Part shown: positions 7,330 through 16,412 of the stretch, piece after piece
Layout of the letters: the number at the start of each line of letters is the position of its first letter
Numbering within the stretch: position 1 is the first letter of the stretch
Notes under the pieces: model-generated
Databases searched by the model: none
The model's input: only the letters and a program-made list of their open reading frames with translations
What the model was told of the DNA's origin: nothing
NCBI RefSeq assembly: GCF_014212055.1
Contig: NZ_JACJVO010000002.1
Coordinates: forward strand, 229,558-293,557
Direction of reading: 5' to 3'
DNA length: 64,000 bases
DNA from: Cohnella zeiphila
GTDB lineage: Bacteria; Bacillota; Bacilli; Paenibacillales; Paenibacillaceae
Program-made: the position numbers and the translations under genes

Positions 7330-8451
7330 TCAATCGCCGAGAATGGCTTTCTTCATCCGTTCGAAAATCGATTGGTGCTGCTCCTGCGTCGATTCGCCGG
7401 TCTTGGCGGCGAACTCCCGCAGCAGGTCCTTCTGTTCGTCCGTCAGCTGGGTCGGCGTGACGATCGTCACTTTGACGTGCTGGTCTCCCTGCCCGTAACC
7501 GCGCAGCTTCGGAACGCCTTTGCCTTTCAGACGGAAATACGTACCCGTCTGGGTGCCGCCCGGGATTTTCAGCTTGACCTTCTCGGTCAGCGTCGGAATC
7601 TCGATCTCGTCGCCGAGCGCCGCCTGCGCGAACGTCAGCGGGACTTCGCAGTAAATATCGTCGCCTTCGCGTTCGAAGAAGTCGTGCGACTTCACGCGCA
7701 GGACGAGATACAGGTCGCCCGGCGGCCCGCCCCGGACGCCGCCTTCTCCTTCGCCGCTGACGCGAAGCTGGGAGCCGTCGTCGACGCCTGCCGGAATCTT
7801 GACGTGAATCTTCCGCTGGCGCTTCACTTGGCCGCTGCCGCTGCACGTCGGGCAGCGTTCGCGGACGATCTTGCCGCGGCCGCCGCACGCGGAGCAGGTC
7901 CGGCGGTTGACGATCCGGCCGAACGGCGTGTTCTGCGCCACTTCCTGCTGGCCGGTGCCGTGGCAGACCGAACAAGTGTCGACCTTCGTGCCCGGCTTCG
8001 CGCCGTTCCCGTGACAAGTGTCGCACGTCTCCGTGCGGGGAATCGTAATGTCGGTCTCTTTGCCGAAGACCGCTTCCTTGAACTCGAGCGTCATCGTGTA
8101 TTGCAGGTCGTTCCCCCGCTGCGGAGCGTTCGGATCGCGCCGGCCTCCGCCGCCGCCGAAGAACATGTCGAAAATGTCCCCGAAGCCTCCGCCGAAGTCC
8201 CCCGCTCCTCCGCCGCCGAAGCCGGCCGTCGGATCCTCGTGCCCGAACTGGTCGTACCGGGCGCGCTTCTGGTCGTCGCTCAGGACGTCGTAAGCTTCCT
8301 TGACTTCCTTGAACTTCGCTTCGGCGTCCGGCTCCTTGTTGACGTCGGGATGGTATTTGCGCGCCAAGCTCCGATACGCTTTCTTGATCTCGTCCGCGGA
8401 GGCGCTTTTGCTTACGCCCAGCACTTCGTAAAAGTCATTCTTGCCGGCCAC
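7330..8451 (-). CDS. dnaJ: Molecular chaperone DnaJ
   Basis: The 373-residue type I DnaJ has a J domain (residues 1-70, HPD near 37-39), a Gly/Phe region (75-115) and four zinc repeats ([32 protein letters not shown]) around 140-210. The C-terminal peptide-binding domains follow. It stimulates DnaK ATP hydrolysis and delivers substrates. It is the last gene of the heat-shock operon but is separated from dnaK by a 270-base gap that holds a long palindromic element, which may affect how much dnaJ is made relative to dnaK. Confidence 0.97.
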   Translation of the reverse strand: MAGKNDFYEVLGVSKSASADEIKKAYRSLARKYHPDVNKEPDAEAKFKEVKEAYDVLSDDQKRARYDQFGHEDPTAGFGGGGAGDFGGGFGDIFDMFFGGGGGRRDPNAPQRGNDLQYTMTLEFKEAVFGKETDITIPRTETCDTCHGNGAKPGTKVDTCSVCHGTGQQEVAQNTPFGRIVNRRTCSACGGRGKIVRERCPTCSGSGQVKRQRKIHVKIPAGVDDGSQLRVSGEGEGGVRGGPPGDLYLVLRVKSHDFFEREGDDIYCEVPLTFAQAALGDEIEIPTLTEKVKLKIPGGTQTGTYFRLKGKGVPKLRGYGQGDQHVKVTIVTPTQLTDEQKDLLREFAAKTGESTQEQHQSIFERMKKAILGD

Positions 8452-8468
8452 TTCTCCACCTCCATGAG

Positions 8469-8702
8469 GAAAGTCAAAGCCGTCTCCGGTTGCCGAAAAT
8501 CATAGGGCAGCCCTTCGTTCTATCGCCTGTGAACGGCTCATATCTTTCTCCGGCCGCTGTCGCTCCACCCATTGCTTGAATGAATTAATCATGGAAGCAA
8601 TGGGTGCAGCAAAGGCGGGCGTAAACTCCTCCGAAAGATACGAGCCTATTGGCAACACGAAGGGAAACCCGAAATTCGGCAATAAGAGATGCTTTGACTT
8701 TC
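8469..8702. repeat. 234-bp imperfect palindromic element between dnaK and dnaJ
   Basis: The ends are a perfect 12-bp inverted repeat (GAAAGTCAAAGC at 8469-8480, its complement at 8691-8702). Further matched pairs nest inwards: TTGCCGAA (8490-8497 with 8675-8682), CCCTTCGT (about 8511-8518 with 8659-8666), GGCTCATATCTTTC (8535-8548 with 8633-8646, one mismatch) and CACCCATTGCTT (8566-8577 with 8595-8606). The whole gap therefore folds on itself. It looks like a decayed MITE or similar non-autonomous element. No target-site duplication is evident. A short open frame inside it has no ribosome site and is not called. Confidence 0.8.
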
Positions 8703-8721
8703 GGTTCGTCAGCAAACCCGA

Positions 8722-10572
8722 TTATTTCTTGTCTTCGTCCACGACTTCGTAGTCGGCGTCGACGACATTGTCTTTCTTCGGAGCGGCTCCCGCATCGGCC
8801 GAGCCGGCTTCCGCGCCCGGAGCGCCTTGCTGTGCCTGGGCCGCTTGTTCGTACAGCTTCACGGACAGCTGCTGCACGATCTGCGTAAGCTCTTCGGTCG
8901 CCTGCTTGATCTCGTCGAGATTCTCGCCCTCGAGAGCCTTCTTGACTTTCTCTTTGGCTTCTTCGGCTTTGGCGACCTCGCCGGCATCGGCCTTGTCGCC
9001 GAGATCCTTGATCGTCTTCTCGACCGTATACACCAGTTGGTCCCCGGCGTTCTTCGCTTCGATCAGCTCGCGGCGCTTGGCGTCCTCGTCCGCATGAAGC
9101 TCGGCTTCCTTCTGCATCCGCTCGATCTCTTCCTTGCTGAGGCCGCTGGAAGAGGTGATCGTGATCTTCTGGCTCTTGCCGGTCCCCTTGTCAAGCGCGG
9201 ATACGTTGACGATGCCGTTCGCGTCGATGTCGAAGCTGACTTCGATCTGCGGAATGCCACGCGGAGCCGGCGGAATGTCGCTCAGAATGAAGCGGCCGAG
9301 CGTCTTGTTGTCGCGGGCCATGGCGCGCTCGCCTTGCAGCACGTGAATCTCGACTTGCGTCTGGTTGTCGGCGAACGTCGAGAACACTTGCGACTTGCTC
9401 GTCGGAATCGTCGTGTTGCGGTCGATCATCTTCGTCAGGACGCCTCCGGCCGTCTCGATGCCGAGCGACAGCGGGGTGACGTCCAGCAGGACGACGTCTT
9501 TGACTTCGCCGGTCAGGACGCCTGCTTGCACGGCCGCGCCGAGCGCGACGACTTCGTCGGGGTTAACCCCTTTGTGCGGTTCTTTGCCGATCAGCTTCTT
9601 GATCGCGTCCTGAACGGCCGGAATCCGCGTGGAACCGCCGACGAGAACCACTTTATCGATCTGCGAGGAAGACAGCCCGGCGTCGGACAACGCCTGGCGC
9701 GTCGGCGCCATCGTGCGCTCGACGAGAGAAGCGGTCAGCTCGTCGAACTTGGCGCGGGACAGCGTCAGCTCCAGGTGCTGCGGAACTCCGTCGACCATCG
9801 TGATGAACGGCAGCGAGATCGTCGTCGTCACGACGCCGGACAGTTCCTTCTTCGCTTTCTCCGCCGCGTCTTTCAAGCGCTGCACGGCCGCTTTGTCCTT
9901 CAGCAGGTCGACGCCGTGCTCCTTCTTGAATTCGGCGGACAGCCAGTTCATGATCGCCTGGTCGAAATCGTCGCCGCCGAGATGGTTGTCGCCGCTCGTC
10001 GCCTTGACTTCGAAGAAGCCGTTGCCGAGCTCCAGGATCGAGACGTCGAACGTGCCGCCCCCGAGGTCGAATACGAGAATCGTCTGGTCTTCCTGCTTCT
10101 CCAGACCGTAAGCAAGCGCCGCGGCGGTAGGCTCGTTGACGATCCGCAGCACTTCCAGGCCGGCGATGCTGCCCGCGTCCTTCGTCGCTTGACGCTGGCT
10201 GTCGTTAAAATAGGCCGGAACCGTGATGACCGCCTGGGTGACCGTTTGACCCAGGTACGCTTCGGCATCGGATTTGAGCTTTTGCAGAATCATCGCGGAA
10301 ATCTCTTGCGGCGTATACTCTTTGCCGTCGATAACTTCCTTATGGTTCGTACCCATGTGGCGCTTGATCGAGATGATCGTGCGGTCCGGGTTCGTAATCG
10401 CCTGGCGCTTGGCCGTCTCGCCGATCGTCCGCTCGCCGTCTTTCTTGAATCCGACGACCGAAGGGGTCGTGCGGTTGCCTTCCGGATTCGGAATAACGAC
10501 GGCTTCGCCGCCTTCCATTACCGCTACGCAAGAGTTCGTCGTTCCGAGGTCGATTCCAATGACTTTGCTCAT
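8722..10572 (-). CDS. dnaK: Molecular chaperone DnaK (Hsp70)
   Basis: The 616-residue Hsp70 starts [15 protein letters not shown]. The phosphate-1 loop, [10 protein letters not shown], the connect motif and [14 protein letters not shown] mark the ATPase domain (1-360). The substrate-binding beta domain and helical lid follow, with an Ala/Gln/Gly-rich tail ending in [15 protein letters not shown]. This is a normal Gram-positive length, lacking the 24-residue insert of Gram-negative DnaK. It follows grpE by 61 bp in the HrcA-controlled operon. Confidence 0.98.
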   Translation of the reverse strand: MSKVIGIDLGTTNSCVAVMEGGEAVVIPNPEGNRTTPSVVGFKKDGERTIGETAKRQAITNPDRTIISIKRHMGTNHKEVIDGKEYTPQEISAMILQKLKSDAEAYLGQTVTQAVITVPAYFNDSQRQATKDAGSIAGLEVLRIVNEPTAAALAYGLEKQEDQTILVFDLGGGTFDVSILELGNGFFEVKATSGDNHLGGDDFDQAIMNWLSAEFKKEHGVDLLKDKAAVQRLKDAAEKAKKELSGVVTTTISLPFITMVDGVPQHLELTLSRAKFDELTASLVERTMAPTRQALSDAGLSSSQIDKVVLVGGSTRIPAVQDAIKKLIGKEPHKGVNPDEVVALGAAVQAGVLTGEVKDVVLLDVTPLSLGIETAGGVLTKMIDRNTTIPTSKSQVFSTFADNQTQVEIHVLQGERAMARDNKTLGRFILSDIPPAPRGIPQIEVSFDIDANGIVNVSALDKGTGKSQKITITSSSGLSKEEIERMQKEAELHADEDAKRRELIEAKNAGDQLVYTVEKTIKDLGDKADAGEVAKAEEAKEKVKKALEGENLDEIKQATEELTQIVQQLSVKLYEQAAQAQQGAPGAEAGSADAGAAPKKDNVVDADYEVVDEDKK

Positions 10573-10633
10573 AATGAATAGTTCCTCCTCGCATCGTATG
10601 CACAGATTGGTAGGACTGGGACCGGCAATTCCG

Positions 10634-11242
10634 TTATCCGCTGACTTTGACCATCGCGGGCCGGAGCACTTTGTCCTTGAGCCAGTAGCCGGGCTGAACC
10701 ACCTCGACGACCGTGCCTTCCTCGTACTCCTCGGATTCCACCTGCATGATCGCCTGATGGACTTCCGGATCGAACGTCTGGCCGACCGGCTCCATCAGCT
10801 TAAGGCCTTCGCCTTCAAGCACTTGCCACAATTGGCGGTAAATCATATCGACGCCCTTGGAGAAGGATTGGCTCTCCGACGATTCCGGGCTCGTCTGCAG
10901 CGCACGCTGGAAGTTGTCCACGACGGGCAGCAGCTGGCCGATCAATTTCAGAGAAGCGTATTGAGCCAGCTCCTCTTTCTCCTTGGCGGTTCGCCGGCGG
11001 AAGTTGTCGAAATCGGCCTGGGCGCGAAGATAGCGCTGGTTCAGCTCGTCCGCCTGACGCCGCAGTTCGGCGATTCTCGAATCTTCCTGTTCCTGCGGCT
11101 GCGCGTCGGCCGTACCGGCCTCCGTCTCCGCCGCATTCGGCTCGGCCGTTTCCGTCTCGTTACGCGCCGCTTCGGCTTCCGCCGCCGCTTCGCGTTCTTG
11201 TTCCGTCATCTTTTCAAACTCCTCCGTCTCTGGACTGCTCAC
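10634..11242 (-). CDS. grpE: Nucleotide exchange factor GrpE
   Basis: The 202-residue GrpE has an acidic, Glu/Ala-rich N-terminal tail (1-50), a long dimerising helix ([20 protein letters not shown]) and the C-terminal beta domain. The family signature appears as [24 protein letters not shown] at the end, where PGY and RPAMVKV are typical. It releases ADP from DnaK. It is located between hrcA (52 bp gap) and dnaK (61 bp gap). Confidence 0.96.
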   Translation of the reverse strand: MSSPETEEFEKMTEQEREAAAEAEAARNETETAEPNAAETEAGTADAQPQEQEDSRIAELRRQADELNQRYLRAQADFDNFRRRTAKEKEELAQYASLKLIGQLLPVVDNFQRALQTSPESSESQSFSKGVDMIYRQLWQVLEGEGLKLMEPVGQTFDPEVHQAIMQVESEEYEEGTVVEVVQPGYWLKDKVLRPAMVKVSG

Positions 11243-11294
11243 GCAGCTTTCGCCTCCTTACCGTTCCCTCCCGCCGCCGGGGACTATTCCCGTC

Positions 11295-12320
11295 TCACTT
11301 CTGCCAGCGGGCCATGAACAGCGCCATGTCTTTGGACAGAAAATCGAGCAAGCTGATCACTTTCCCGTAATCCATCCGCGTCGGTCCCAAAATGCCGATC
11401 GTGCCCAGCGACTGGCCGTCGTACGAATAGGATGCCGTAATCAGGCTGCATTGGTTGATCGCCTCGACGACGTTCTCCGTTCCGATCCGCACCTGGATGC
11501 CCTCGGGAACGGACTGGAACAGTTGCATGAGCTTGGGCGTCTCCTCCAACATGTCCAGGATGTTTTTGACTTTATCGACGTCCTTGAATTCCGGCTGGGT
11601 CAAGATGTTCGTCGCCCCGCTCAGGAACACCTTCGGCTCCGTCTTCTCGGCCAGCGTATTCTCCAACACCTGAAGAAGCTGCTCGCAGCGGTCGACGAAC
11701 CGGCTCAGCTCCCGGCCCACCTCGTTATGAAGCACCGACTTGATCTTGATGAACGGAACGTCGGCAAGCTTGTCGTTCAGCAGGTTGACGATCTTCTGCA
11801 CGTCGTCCATTCCGATCCCTTCCGGGAGCGTGACCGTGCGGTGCTCGACATGCCCCGTGCTGGTGACGATAATGGCGACGGCCGACGATTCGTTCAGCGG
11901 CACCAATTGGAAATGCTTCAGCGTCGTGCTGAACGTCTCCGGACCGAGAACGATGGAAGTGTAGTTCGTCAATTGCGACAGAATGGTCGCGGCATGAGAC
12001 ACGACTTCTTCCCAAAGGTTCATCTTCTCGGCGAAAAATCCCCGGATCTTGAGTACGTCCTGCTCGCCGACGCCGCCGAGGCGGATCAGGTGGTCCACGT
12101 AATAGCGATAGCCTTTAATGGAAGGGATGCGACCGGCGGACGTATGCGGCTGCTCCAGCAGCCCCAGCTCTTCCAGATCGGCCATCTCGTTGCGGATGGT
12201 GGCCGGGCTGTAAATGACGTCGCCGCGCTTCGAGATGCTGCGCGATCCGACCGGCTCCGCGGAACGGATATAGTCGTCGACAATGGCGGTCAGAATCATC
12301 CTTTGACGTTCGCTCAGCAT
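11295..12320 (-). CDS. hrcA: Heat-inducible transcription repressor HrcA
   Basis: The 341-residue repressor has an N-terminal winged helix beginning MLSERQRMILTAIVDDYIRS, with AEPVGSRSISK and PATIRNEMADLEELGLL, followed by the dimerising GAF-like domain. It binds the CIRCE operator placed 28 bp upstream of its own start and so controls the whole hrcA-grpE-dnaK operon. GroESL supports its folding in Bacillus. It is the first gene of the operon. Confidence 0.97.
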   Translation of the reverse strand: MLSERQRMILTAIVDDYIRSAEPVGSRSISKRGDVIYSPATIRNEMADLEELGLLEQPHTSAGRIPSIKGYRYYVDHLIRLGGVGEQDVLKIRGFFAEKMNLWEEVVSHAATILSQLTNYTSIVLGPETFSTTLKHFQLVPLNESSAVAIIVTSTGHVEHRTVTLPEGIGMDDVQKIVNLLNDKLADVPFIKIKSVLHNEVGRELSRFVDRCEQLLQVLENTLAEKTEPKVFLSGATNILTQPEFKDVDKVKNILDMLEETPKLMQLFQSVPEGIQVRIGTENVVEAINQCSLITASYSYDGQSLGTIGILGPTRMDYGKVISLLDFLSKDMALFMARWQK

Positions 12321-12347
12321 TCCCTGATCCCTCCTTCGCTGTCGTCG

Positions 12348-12374
12348 TTAGCACTCAATATAAGCGAGTGCTAA
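12348..12374. promoter_or_regulatory. CIRCE operator of hrcA
   Basis: TTAGCACTC, nine bases, then GAGTGCTAA: an exact match to the CIRCE consensus. It lies between the promoter and the hrcA start. HrcA binding here represses the heat-shock operon. Confidence 0.97.
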
Positions 12375-12385
12375 TCGTTACTACA

Positions 12386-12415
12386 AAAATACCAAACCGT
12401 TCCGGTCGTTGTCAA
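12386..12415 (-). promoter_or_regulatory. Sigma-A promoter of the hrcA operon
   Basis: On the minus strand, TTGACA (12410-12415) and TATTTT (12386-12391) are separated by 18 bases, directly upstream of CIRCE. Confidence 0.75.
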
Positions 12416-12473
12416 GAACGATCCGGCCGATTTGGCCTTAAGCCCATATGTGTCCGTATGACGGAGGGAGCGT

Positions 12474-12941
12474 CTATGACAGAATCTTCACCACGGCGAT
12501 CTCGTCGCAGCGGTCCTGCTTGCTGCAGTTGACGCAGTCCGTCCACACCTTCTCGGGGAAAATCTCTTTGTCCACGACCTGAAAGCCGTTCTTGACGAAA
12601 AACGAAACGGCGTACGTCAGCGCCATCACTTTGGGCACGTTCAGCTTGCGGGCTTCGGCGATGAGGGCGTCCACGATCAGCGTGCCGAGCCCCCTTCCCT
12701 TGTAGCCTTCCGCCATGCCGAGCGAACGAATCTCGACGAGGTCCGAGCCTAGCCGGAAAAGCGAACCGCAACCGATCAGCTTGCCCGCTTCCTCGGCCAC
12801 GATGAACGAGTCCAAATGGCGCAGCAGCGCCTCTTTGGATCTCGGCAGCATAATGCCCTGCTCGGCATAGCCCCGAATCAAGTCGTACAGCGCGTCTACG
12901 TCCTCGGGCAGCGCCTTGCGGCAAGTGATCGTCATGTTCAT
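12474..12941 (-). CDS. GNAT N-acetyltransferase, probable N-acetylglutamate synthase (ArgA-like)
   Basis: The 155-residue single-domain GNAT protein contains the acetyl-CoA loop GYKGRGLGTLI (residues 81-91), EIRSLGM before it and NGFQVVDKE after it. The C-terminal segment WTDCVNCSKQDRCDEIAV is typical of the short ArgA-type acetylglutamate synthases, which acetylate glutamate in the first step of arginine synthesis. An ARG-box-like palindrome over its promoter supports that reading. It is transcribed towards hrcA's end-point neighbour but has its own promoter. No other arg gene is near, so the substrate assignment remains inference. Confidence 0.75.
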   Translation of the reverse strand: MNMTITCRKALPEDVDALYDLIRGYAEQGIMLPRSKEALLRHLDSFIVAEEAGKLIGCGSLFRLGSDLVEIRSLGMAEGYKGRGLGTLIVDALIAEARKLNVPKVMALTYAVSFFVKNGFQVVDKEIFPEKVWTDCVNCSKQDRCDEIAVVKILS

Positions 12942-12982
12942 TGCAGGTCCCTTCTTTCCGGCTCGCCGTAAAATGAATGATG

Positions 12983-13017
12983 TGTATAAATATACAACAA
13001 TGCGAATGAAAGCTCAA
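12983..13017 (-). promoter_or_regulatory. Promoter and ARG-box-like operator of the argA-like gene
   Basis: On the minus strand, TTGAGC (13012-13017) and TATATT (12989-12994) are 17 bases apart. The -10 lies within the palindrome TGTATAAATATACA (12983-12996), which fits the ArgR/AhrC half-site pattern TGNAT-W4-ATNCA. Confidence 0.6.
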
Positions 13018-13120
13018 TACCGAAATGGGCGGCAAATCGTAAATATTTCGCGCTCGGCTTCTCTATGAATTCGCTAATCGCTTCTTTCTATATAATTGGG
13101 CTCGAATGCTTGCCCAGGGA

Positions 13121-13149
13121 TTGACAGCCGTCCGGCTTCGCAGTAGTAT
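13121..13149 (+). promoter_or_regulatory. Sigma-A promoter of the trmB-MFS operon
   Basis: TTGACA (13121-13126), 17-base spacer, TAGTAT (13144-13149). The -10 is inside the operator palindrome. Confidence 0.75.
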
Positions 13150-13163
13150 TTCAGCATACTACT
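13142..13163. promoter_or_regulatory. Operator palindrome over the trmB promoter
   Basis: AGTAGTAT, six bases, then ATACTACT: a perfect 8-bp inverted repeat overlapping the -10 box. It is the likely binding site for the TrmB-type protein encoded next, giving autorepression. Confidence 0.7.
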
Positions 13164-13214
13164 AAAATTCGCGGGGGACCGTGCGACTATCGACGGCGAA
13201 CGGGGTGAATCTTG

Positions 13215-14006
13215 GTGTCCGACATGATCGAACGCCTCAAAAAACTCGGCTTGTCCGAGCTCGAAGCCAAGTGTTATCTGGAACTGCACGGGCAAGCGAG
13301 AATGACCGGCTACGAAGTCGCCAAGCGGGTCTCGGTATCGCGCACGAACGTCTATGCCGCCCTTCGGTCGCTGACGGACAAGGGATTATGCCGCACGATC
13401 GAGGGCGACCCGGTGCTCTACGGCGCCGTTCCGATCGAGCAAGTGATCGGCTATCTGCGCTCCGACTTCGAGCAGAACGCCGACGTTCTCGTGAGCGAGC
13501 TGAAGGCTCCGCTTCGCGAACCGGCCTTCTTTAATTGGCAGGGAGAAGACAAGCTGCGCATGGCCGTCTTGCGGCTAATCGCCAATGCCGAATCGAGCGT
13601 GCTCGTGGACATCTGGTCGGAAGACGTTCCGATCGTCGAGAGCGCGCTGGCTGAAGCCGAGAGACGCGGCGTCGACGTCCGGGTCGTGACGCTCGGGCCG
13701 TCGAACTCCCGCCTGAGCAACGTATTCGTCCATAAACGAATGGAATGGCCCGAAGGAGGCAACCGGAACTTCTCCATTCTATGCGACGAACGCTTCGCGC
13801 TGATCGGCTCGTTCGGCGATGCGGTCAAGGCGGCCGCGCTGGAGACGGATCATCCGTCCATCGCCTACATGCTGGTAAACGCCTATTATCACGACATGAT
13901 CATGATGGAGGTGGAGAAAGACTTCGGCGCCCGCCTGACGGAAGCGTACGGAGAGCATTACGACGCGCTGACCGAGCGATTCCGCATCCGGCGCGCCTTA
14001 TCGTAG
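13215..14006 (+). CDS. TrmB-family transcriptional regulator
   Basis: This protein of about 263 residues has the N-terminal TrmB winged helix (IERLKKLGLSELEAKCYLEL, then MTGYEVAKRVSVSRTNVYAA with a recognition helix). A C-terminal PLD-like sugar/effector-binding domain follows (VLVDIWSEDVPIVESALAEA and RRGVDVRVVTLG). Members sense sugars or drugs. GGGGTGA precedes a TTG at 13212, a GTG at 13215 and an ATG at 13224; GTG is preferred, but the choice is not certain. It is in one operon with the MFS transporter 35 bp downstream, so it probably controls that transporter. Confidence 0.85.
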   Translation: MSDMIERLKKLGLSELEAKCYLELHGQARMTGYEVAKRVSVSRTNVYAALRSLTDKGLCRTIEGDPVLYGAVPIEQVIGYLRSDFEQNADVLVSELKAPLREPAFFNWQGEDKLRMAVLRLIANAESSVLVDIWSEDVPIVESALAEAERRGVDVRVVTLGPSNSRLSNVFVHKRMEWPEGGNRNFSILCDERFALIGSFGDAVKAAALETDHPSIAYMLVNAYYHDMIMMEVEKDFGARLTEAYGEHYDALTERFRIRRALS

Positions 14007-14041
14007 AGAGAGAAGCTAAAGACGCGAGAGGAGAATACCGT

Positions 14042-15265
14042 ATGTCCAAAACCGCCTCAGCCGCGGTTCCCGCAGCCGTCACCGTGTTTCCCGTGCTGTT
14101 CGCCATCAGCGTCGTTCACCTGTTGAACGATACGATGCAGTCGACCGTGTCCGCGCTGTTCCCGATCCTGCGCGAATCCCAGCATCTCAGCTTCGGCCAG
14201 ATCGGCTTGATCGCGTTCGTCATGAACATGACGGCGTCCCTGCTGCAGCCGCTGGTCGGCCTCTATTCCGACGTGAAGCCTCGGCCTTATATTTTGCCGC
14301 TCGGGGTATGTTTCACCCTGATCGGCGTATTCTCGCTGGCGCTTGCGCCGAACTTCGCGACGGTGCTGCTGTCCGTCGTTTCGCTGGGCATCGGATCGGC
14401 CGTTTTCCATCCGGAATCGTCGCGCGTCGCTTATCTGGCCGCGGGCAACAACCGGGGACTCGCCCAATCGATTTTTCAGGTCGGCGGCAATATCGGCTCG
14501 TCGCTCGGCCCGATCATGACGGCGCTGATCTTCGTGAAAATCGGCCAGCACGGCGTCATGTGGTTCGTGATCGCGGCCGTGCTCGGCATTCTGATCCAGT
14601 TTTTCGTCGCCCGGTGGTACGCGGGCAGCAGCTCGGCGCCCCGTTCCGGCGCCCGCCGGCAAACGGCGACGATCGATACGGCGGACCGGCTGCCGAGGCG
14701 GACGCTCACGCTCGCGCTGACGATCCTCGTGCTGCTCGTGTTCTCCAAGCACGTGTACATTTCGAGCATTACAAGCTTCTACTCCTTCTACCTGATCGAC
14801 GATTACGGCGTCTCGGTAGACGGCGCGCAGTGGTACTTGTTCGCGTTCCTCGCCGCCTCGGCGGTCGGCACGTTCTTCGGCGGCCCGCTGGCGGACCGCT
14901 TCGGACGCCGCAGCATCATCTGGCTGTCGATCCTCGGCACGGCGCCGTTCTCGCTGCTGCTGCCTTACGCCAACCTGTTCTGGTCGGGCGTCCTGGTCGT
15001 CTGCGCGGGCTTCGTGCTATCCTCCGCTTTCTCGATCATCGTCGTCTACGCGCAGGAATTGCTGCCCGGCAAAGTCGGCCTCGTCTCCGGCCTGTTCTTC
15101 GGCCTGGCGTTCGGCCTCGGCGGGCTCGGCTCGGCCTTGCTCGGCACGATCGCCGACGCGACGAGCATCGCCTTCATCATGAAGCTGTGCGCCTTCTTGC
15201 CGCTTATCGGCTTGTTCGCGATCCTGCTGCCAAAGGATCGCAGGCTGCGGAATGCCGCGGCGTAA
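14042..15265 (+). CDS. MFS transporter, fosmidomycin-resistance (Fsr) type
   Basis: The 407-residue 12-helix major facilitator begins FPVLFAISVVHLLNDTMQST, the HxxND pattern of the Fsr family. GLYSDVKPRPYI is the loop 2-3 motif, and AVFHPESSRVAY is the characteristic 'FHPEA' helix-4 motif. The second half repeats a loop motif (GGPLADRFGRRSII). Proteins of this group export drugs or sugar derivatives; the substrate here is unknown. A strong GAGAGGAGA site precedes the ATG at 14042. It is cotranscribed with and probably regulated by the TrmB protein. Confidence 0.88.
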   Translation: MSKTASAAVPAAVTVFPVLFAISVVHLLNDTMQSTVSALFPILRESQHLSFGQIGLIAFVMNMTASLLQPLVGLYSDVKPRPYILPLGVCFTLIGVFSLALAPNFATVLLSVVSLGIGSAVFHPESSRVAYLAAGNNRGLAQSIFQVGGNIGSSLGPIMTALIFVKIGQHGVMWFVIAAVLGILIQFFVARWYAGSSSAPRSGARRQTATIDTADRLPRRTLTLALTILVLLVFSKHVYISSITSFYSFYLIDDYGVSVDGAQWYLFAFLAASAVGTFFGGPLADRFGRRSIIWLSILGTAPFSLLLPYANLFWSGVLVVCAGFVLSSAFSIIVVYAQELLPGKVGLVSGLFFGLAFGLGGLGSALLGTIADATSIAFIMKLCAFLPLIGLFAILLPKDRRLRNAAA

Positions 15266-15281
15266 ACGACGGAATACAGCG

Positions 15282-15320
15282 AAAACGGGCGTCGCCTCGA
15301 AGGGATCGCCCGTTTTTTTT
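15282..15320. terminator. Bidirectional intrinsic terminator
   Basis: AAAACGGGCG (15282-15291) pairs with CGCCCGTTTT (15307-15316), followed by more T on the plus strand and by A/T on the other. It serves the converging MFS and SDR genes. Confidence 0.85.
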
Positions 15321-16219
15321 CAAGAAATGAAGTAGTGTTCTTGTTCGAGATCCGGGATCAATGCGGGATGCGCCGGCCGCCATCCCAGTCGTTCCTGGGT
15401 CCGTGCGCTCGACATCGGGTTGTCGGACGACGTAAAGGCGCCGAGGAAGCCGAAGTGGGCTTCTGCCTCTTCACGGGCAATGCCGATCACCGGCAAGTTC
15501 AGGCGGCGACCGATGACGCCGGCGATGTCGCGGAACGGCACGCCTTCTTCGCCGACCCCGTGCAGCCGGGAGCCGGCCGTTGCGGATTCGAGGGCGAGAC
15601 GGTACAGACGCGCCGCATCAAGGCGATGAACGGCCGGCCAGCGGTTGGACCCGTCGCCGATGTAGGCGGAGACGCCCTTTTCGCGAGCAATGCCGATCAG
15701 CATCGAGACGAAGCCATGATCGCCCGGGCCGTGCACGGACGGCGCGAGACGGACGACCGAGGATCGCACCCCGCGCTCCGCCAGCGCGATCGCCGCGTTC
15801 TCCGCCGCGCCCCGGGGCACGGCGTCGTCGACAGCGACCTCCTCCGTCCCGAGAAAGCCAAGCGGGGTCGACCAAGCGACCAACAAGGTCCCCGAGGTGA
15901 ACACGAACGGCTTGTCCGAGCCCTCAAGCGCCGCACCTAACGTCTCGACGGCGCGCAGGTCGGCTGCCACTGCGCCGGGGAAGTCCGAGAAGTCGGTCTT
16001 GAAACCCAAGTGAATGACTCCGTCTGCCGCGACAGCGCCCTTATGCAGGCTGTCGAGGTCGTCGAGCGCTCCGCGGTGCGCCTCCGCCCCGACTGCCGCC
16101 AGCGACTCGGCAGCCTTGTCCGAACGGGCAAGACCGATTACCCGATGCCCTGCGTCGATGAGTTCGCGGACGACGGCGGAACCGATGAAGCCCGTCGCTC
16201 CCGTGACAAAAACACGCAT
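15320..16219 (-). CDS. NAD(P)-dependent oxidoreductase, atypical SDR/epimerase family
   Basis: The 299-residue protein has the Rossmann start [20 protein letters not shown] (GxxGxxG) and an arginine in GLARSDKA that suggests NADP binding. Family features such as [10 protein letters not shown] and [10 protein letters not shown] are present. The classical YxxxK pair is not apparent, placing it among the atypical (extended) SDRs often annotated as NAD-dependent epimerase/dehydratase. AGGAGG precedes the ATG. A TATAAT (16315-16320, minus) may be its -10, and a 12-bp palindrome AGCAGATCTGCT lies at 16247-16258. The neighbouring AraC regulator is probably its controller. Confidence 0.8.
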   Translation of the reverse strand: MRVFVTGATGFIGSAVVRELIDAGHRVIGLARSDKAAESLAAVGAEAHRGALDDLDSLHKGAVAADGVIHLGFKTDFSDFPGAVAADLRAVETLGAALEGSDKPFVFTSGTLLVAWSTPLGFLGTEEVAVDDAVPRGAAENAAIALAERGVRSSVVRLAPSVHGPGDHGFVSMLIGIAREKGVSAYIGDGSNRWPAVHRLDAARLYRLALESATAGSRLHGVGEEGVPFRDIAGVIGRRLNLPVIGIAREEAEAHFGFLGAFTSSDNPMSSARTQERLGWRPAHPALIPDLEQEHYFIS

Positions 16220-16412
16220 AATGAAGTCCTCCTAAAGCTGCCTAGCAGCAGATCTGCTTGATCCGACGGCGGTACGCATCATCGATCGGCCACCGCCGGC
16301 CCCAAGGATAAACTCATTATAGTTTTCGTCTCGTCCGGATAGATGCCTGTTCCTCGCCGCTTCTTGCCCGATCCTCCGGAACCGAAGCATCCTGCCCTCC
16401 GACACAAACGGC

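Noticed and set aside
8500..8715. 71-codon frame between dnaK and dnaJ with a TTG start
   Set aside because: No ribosome site, no recognisable family, and it lies entirely within the palindromic element.
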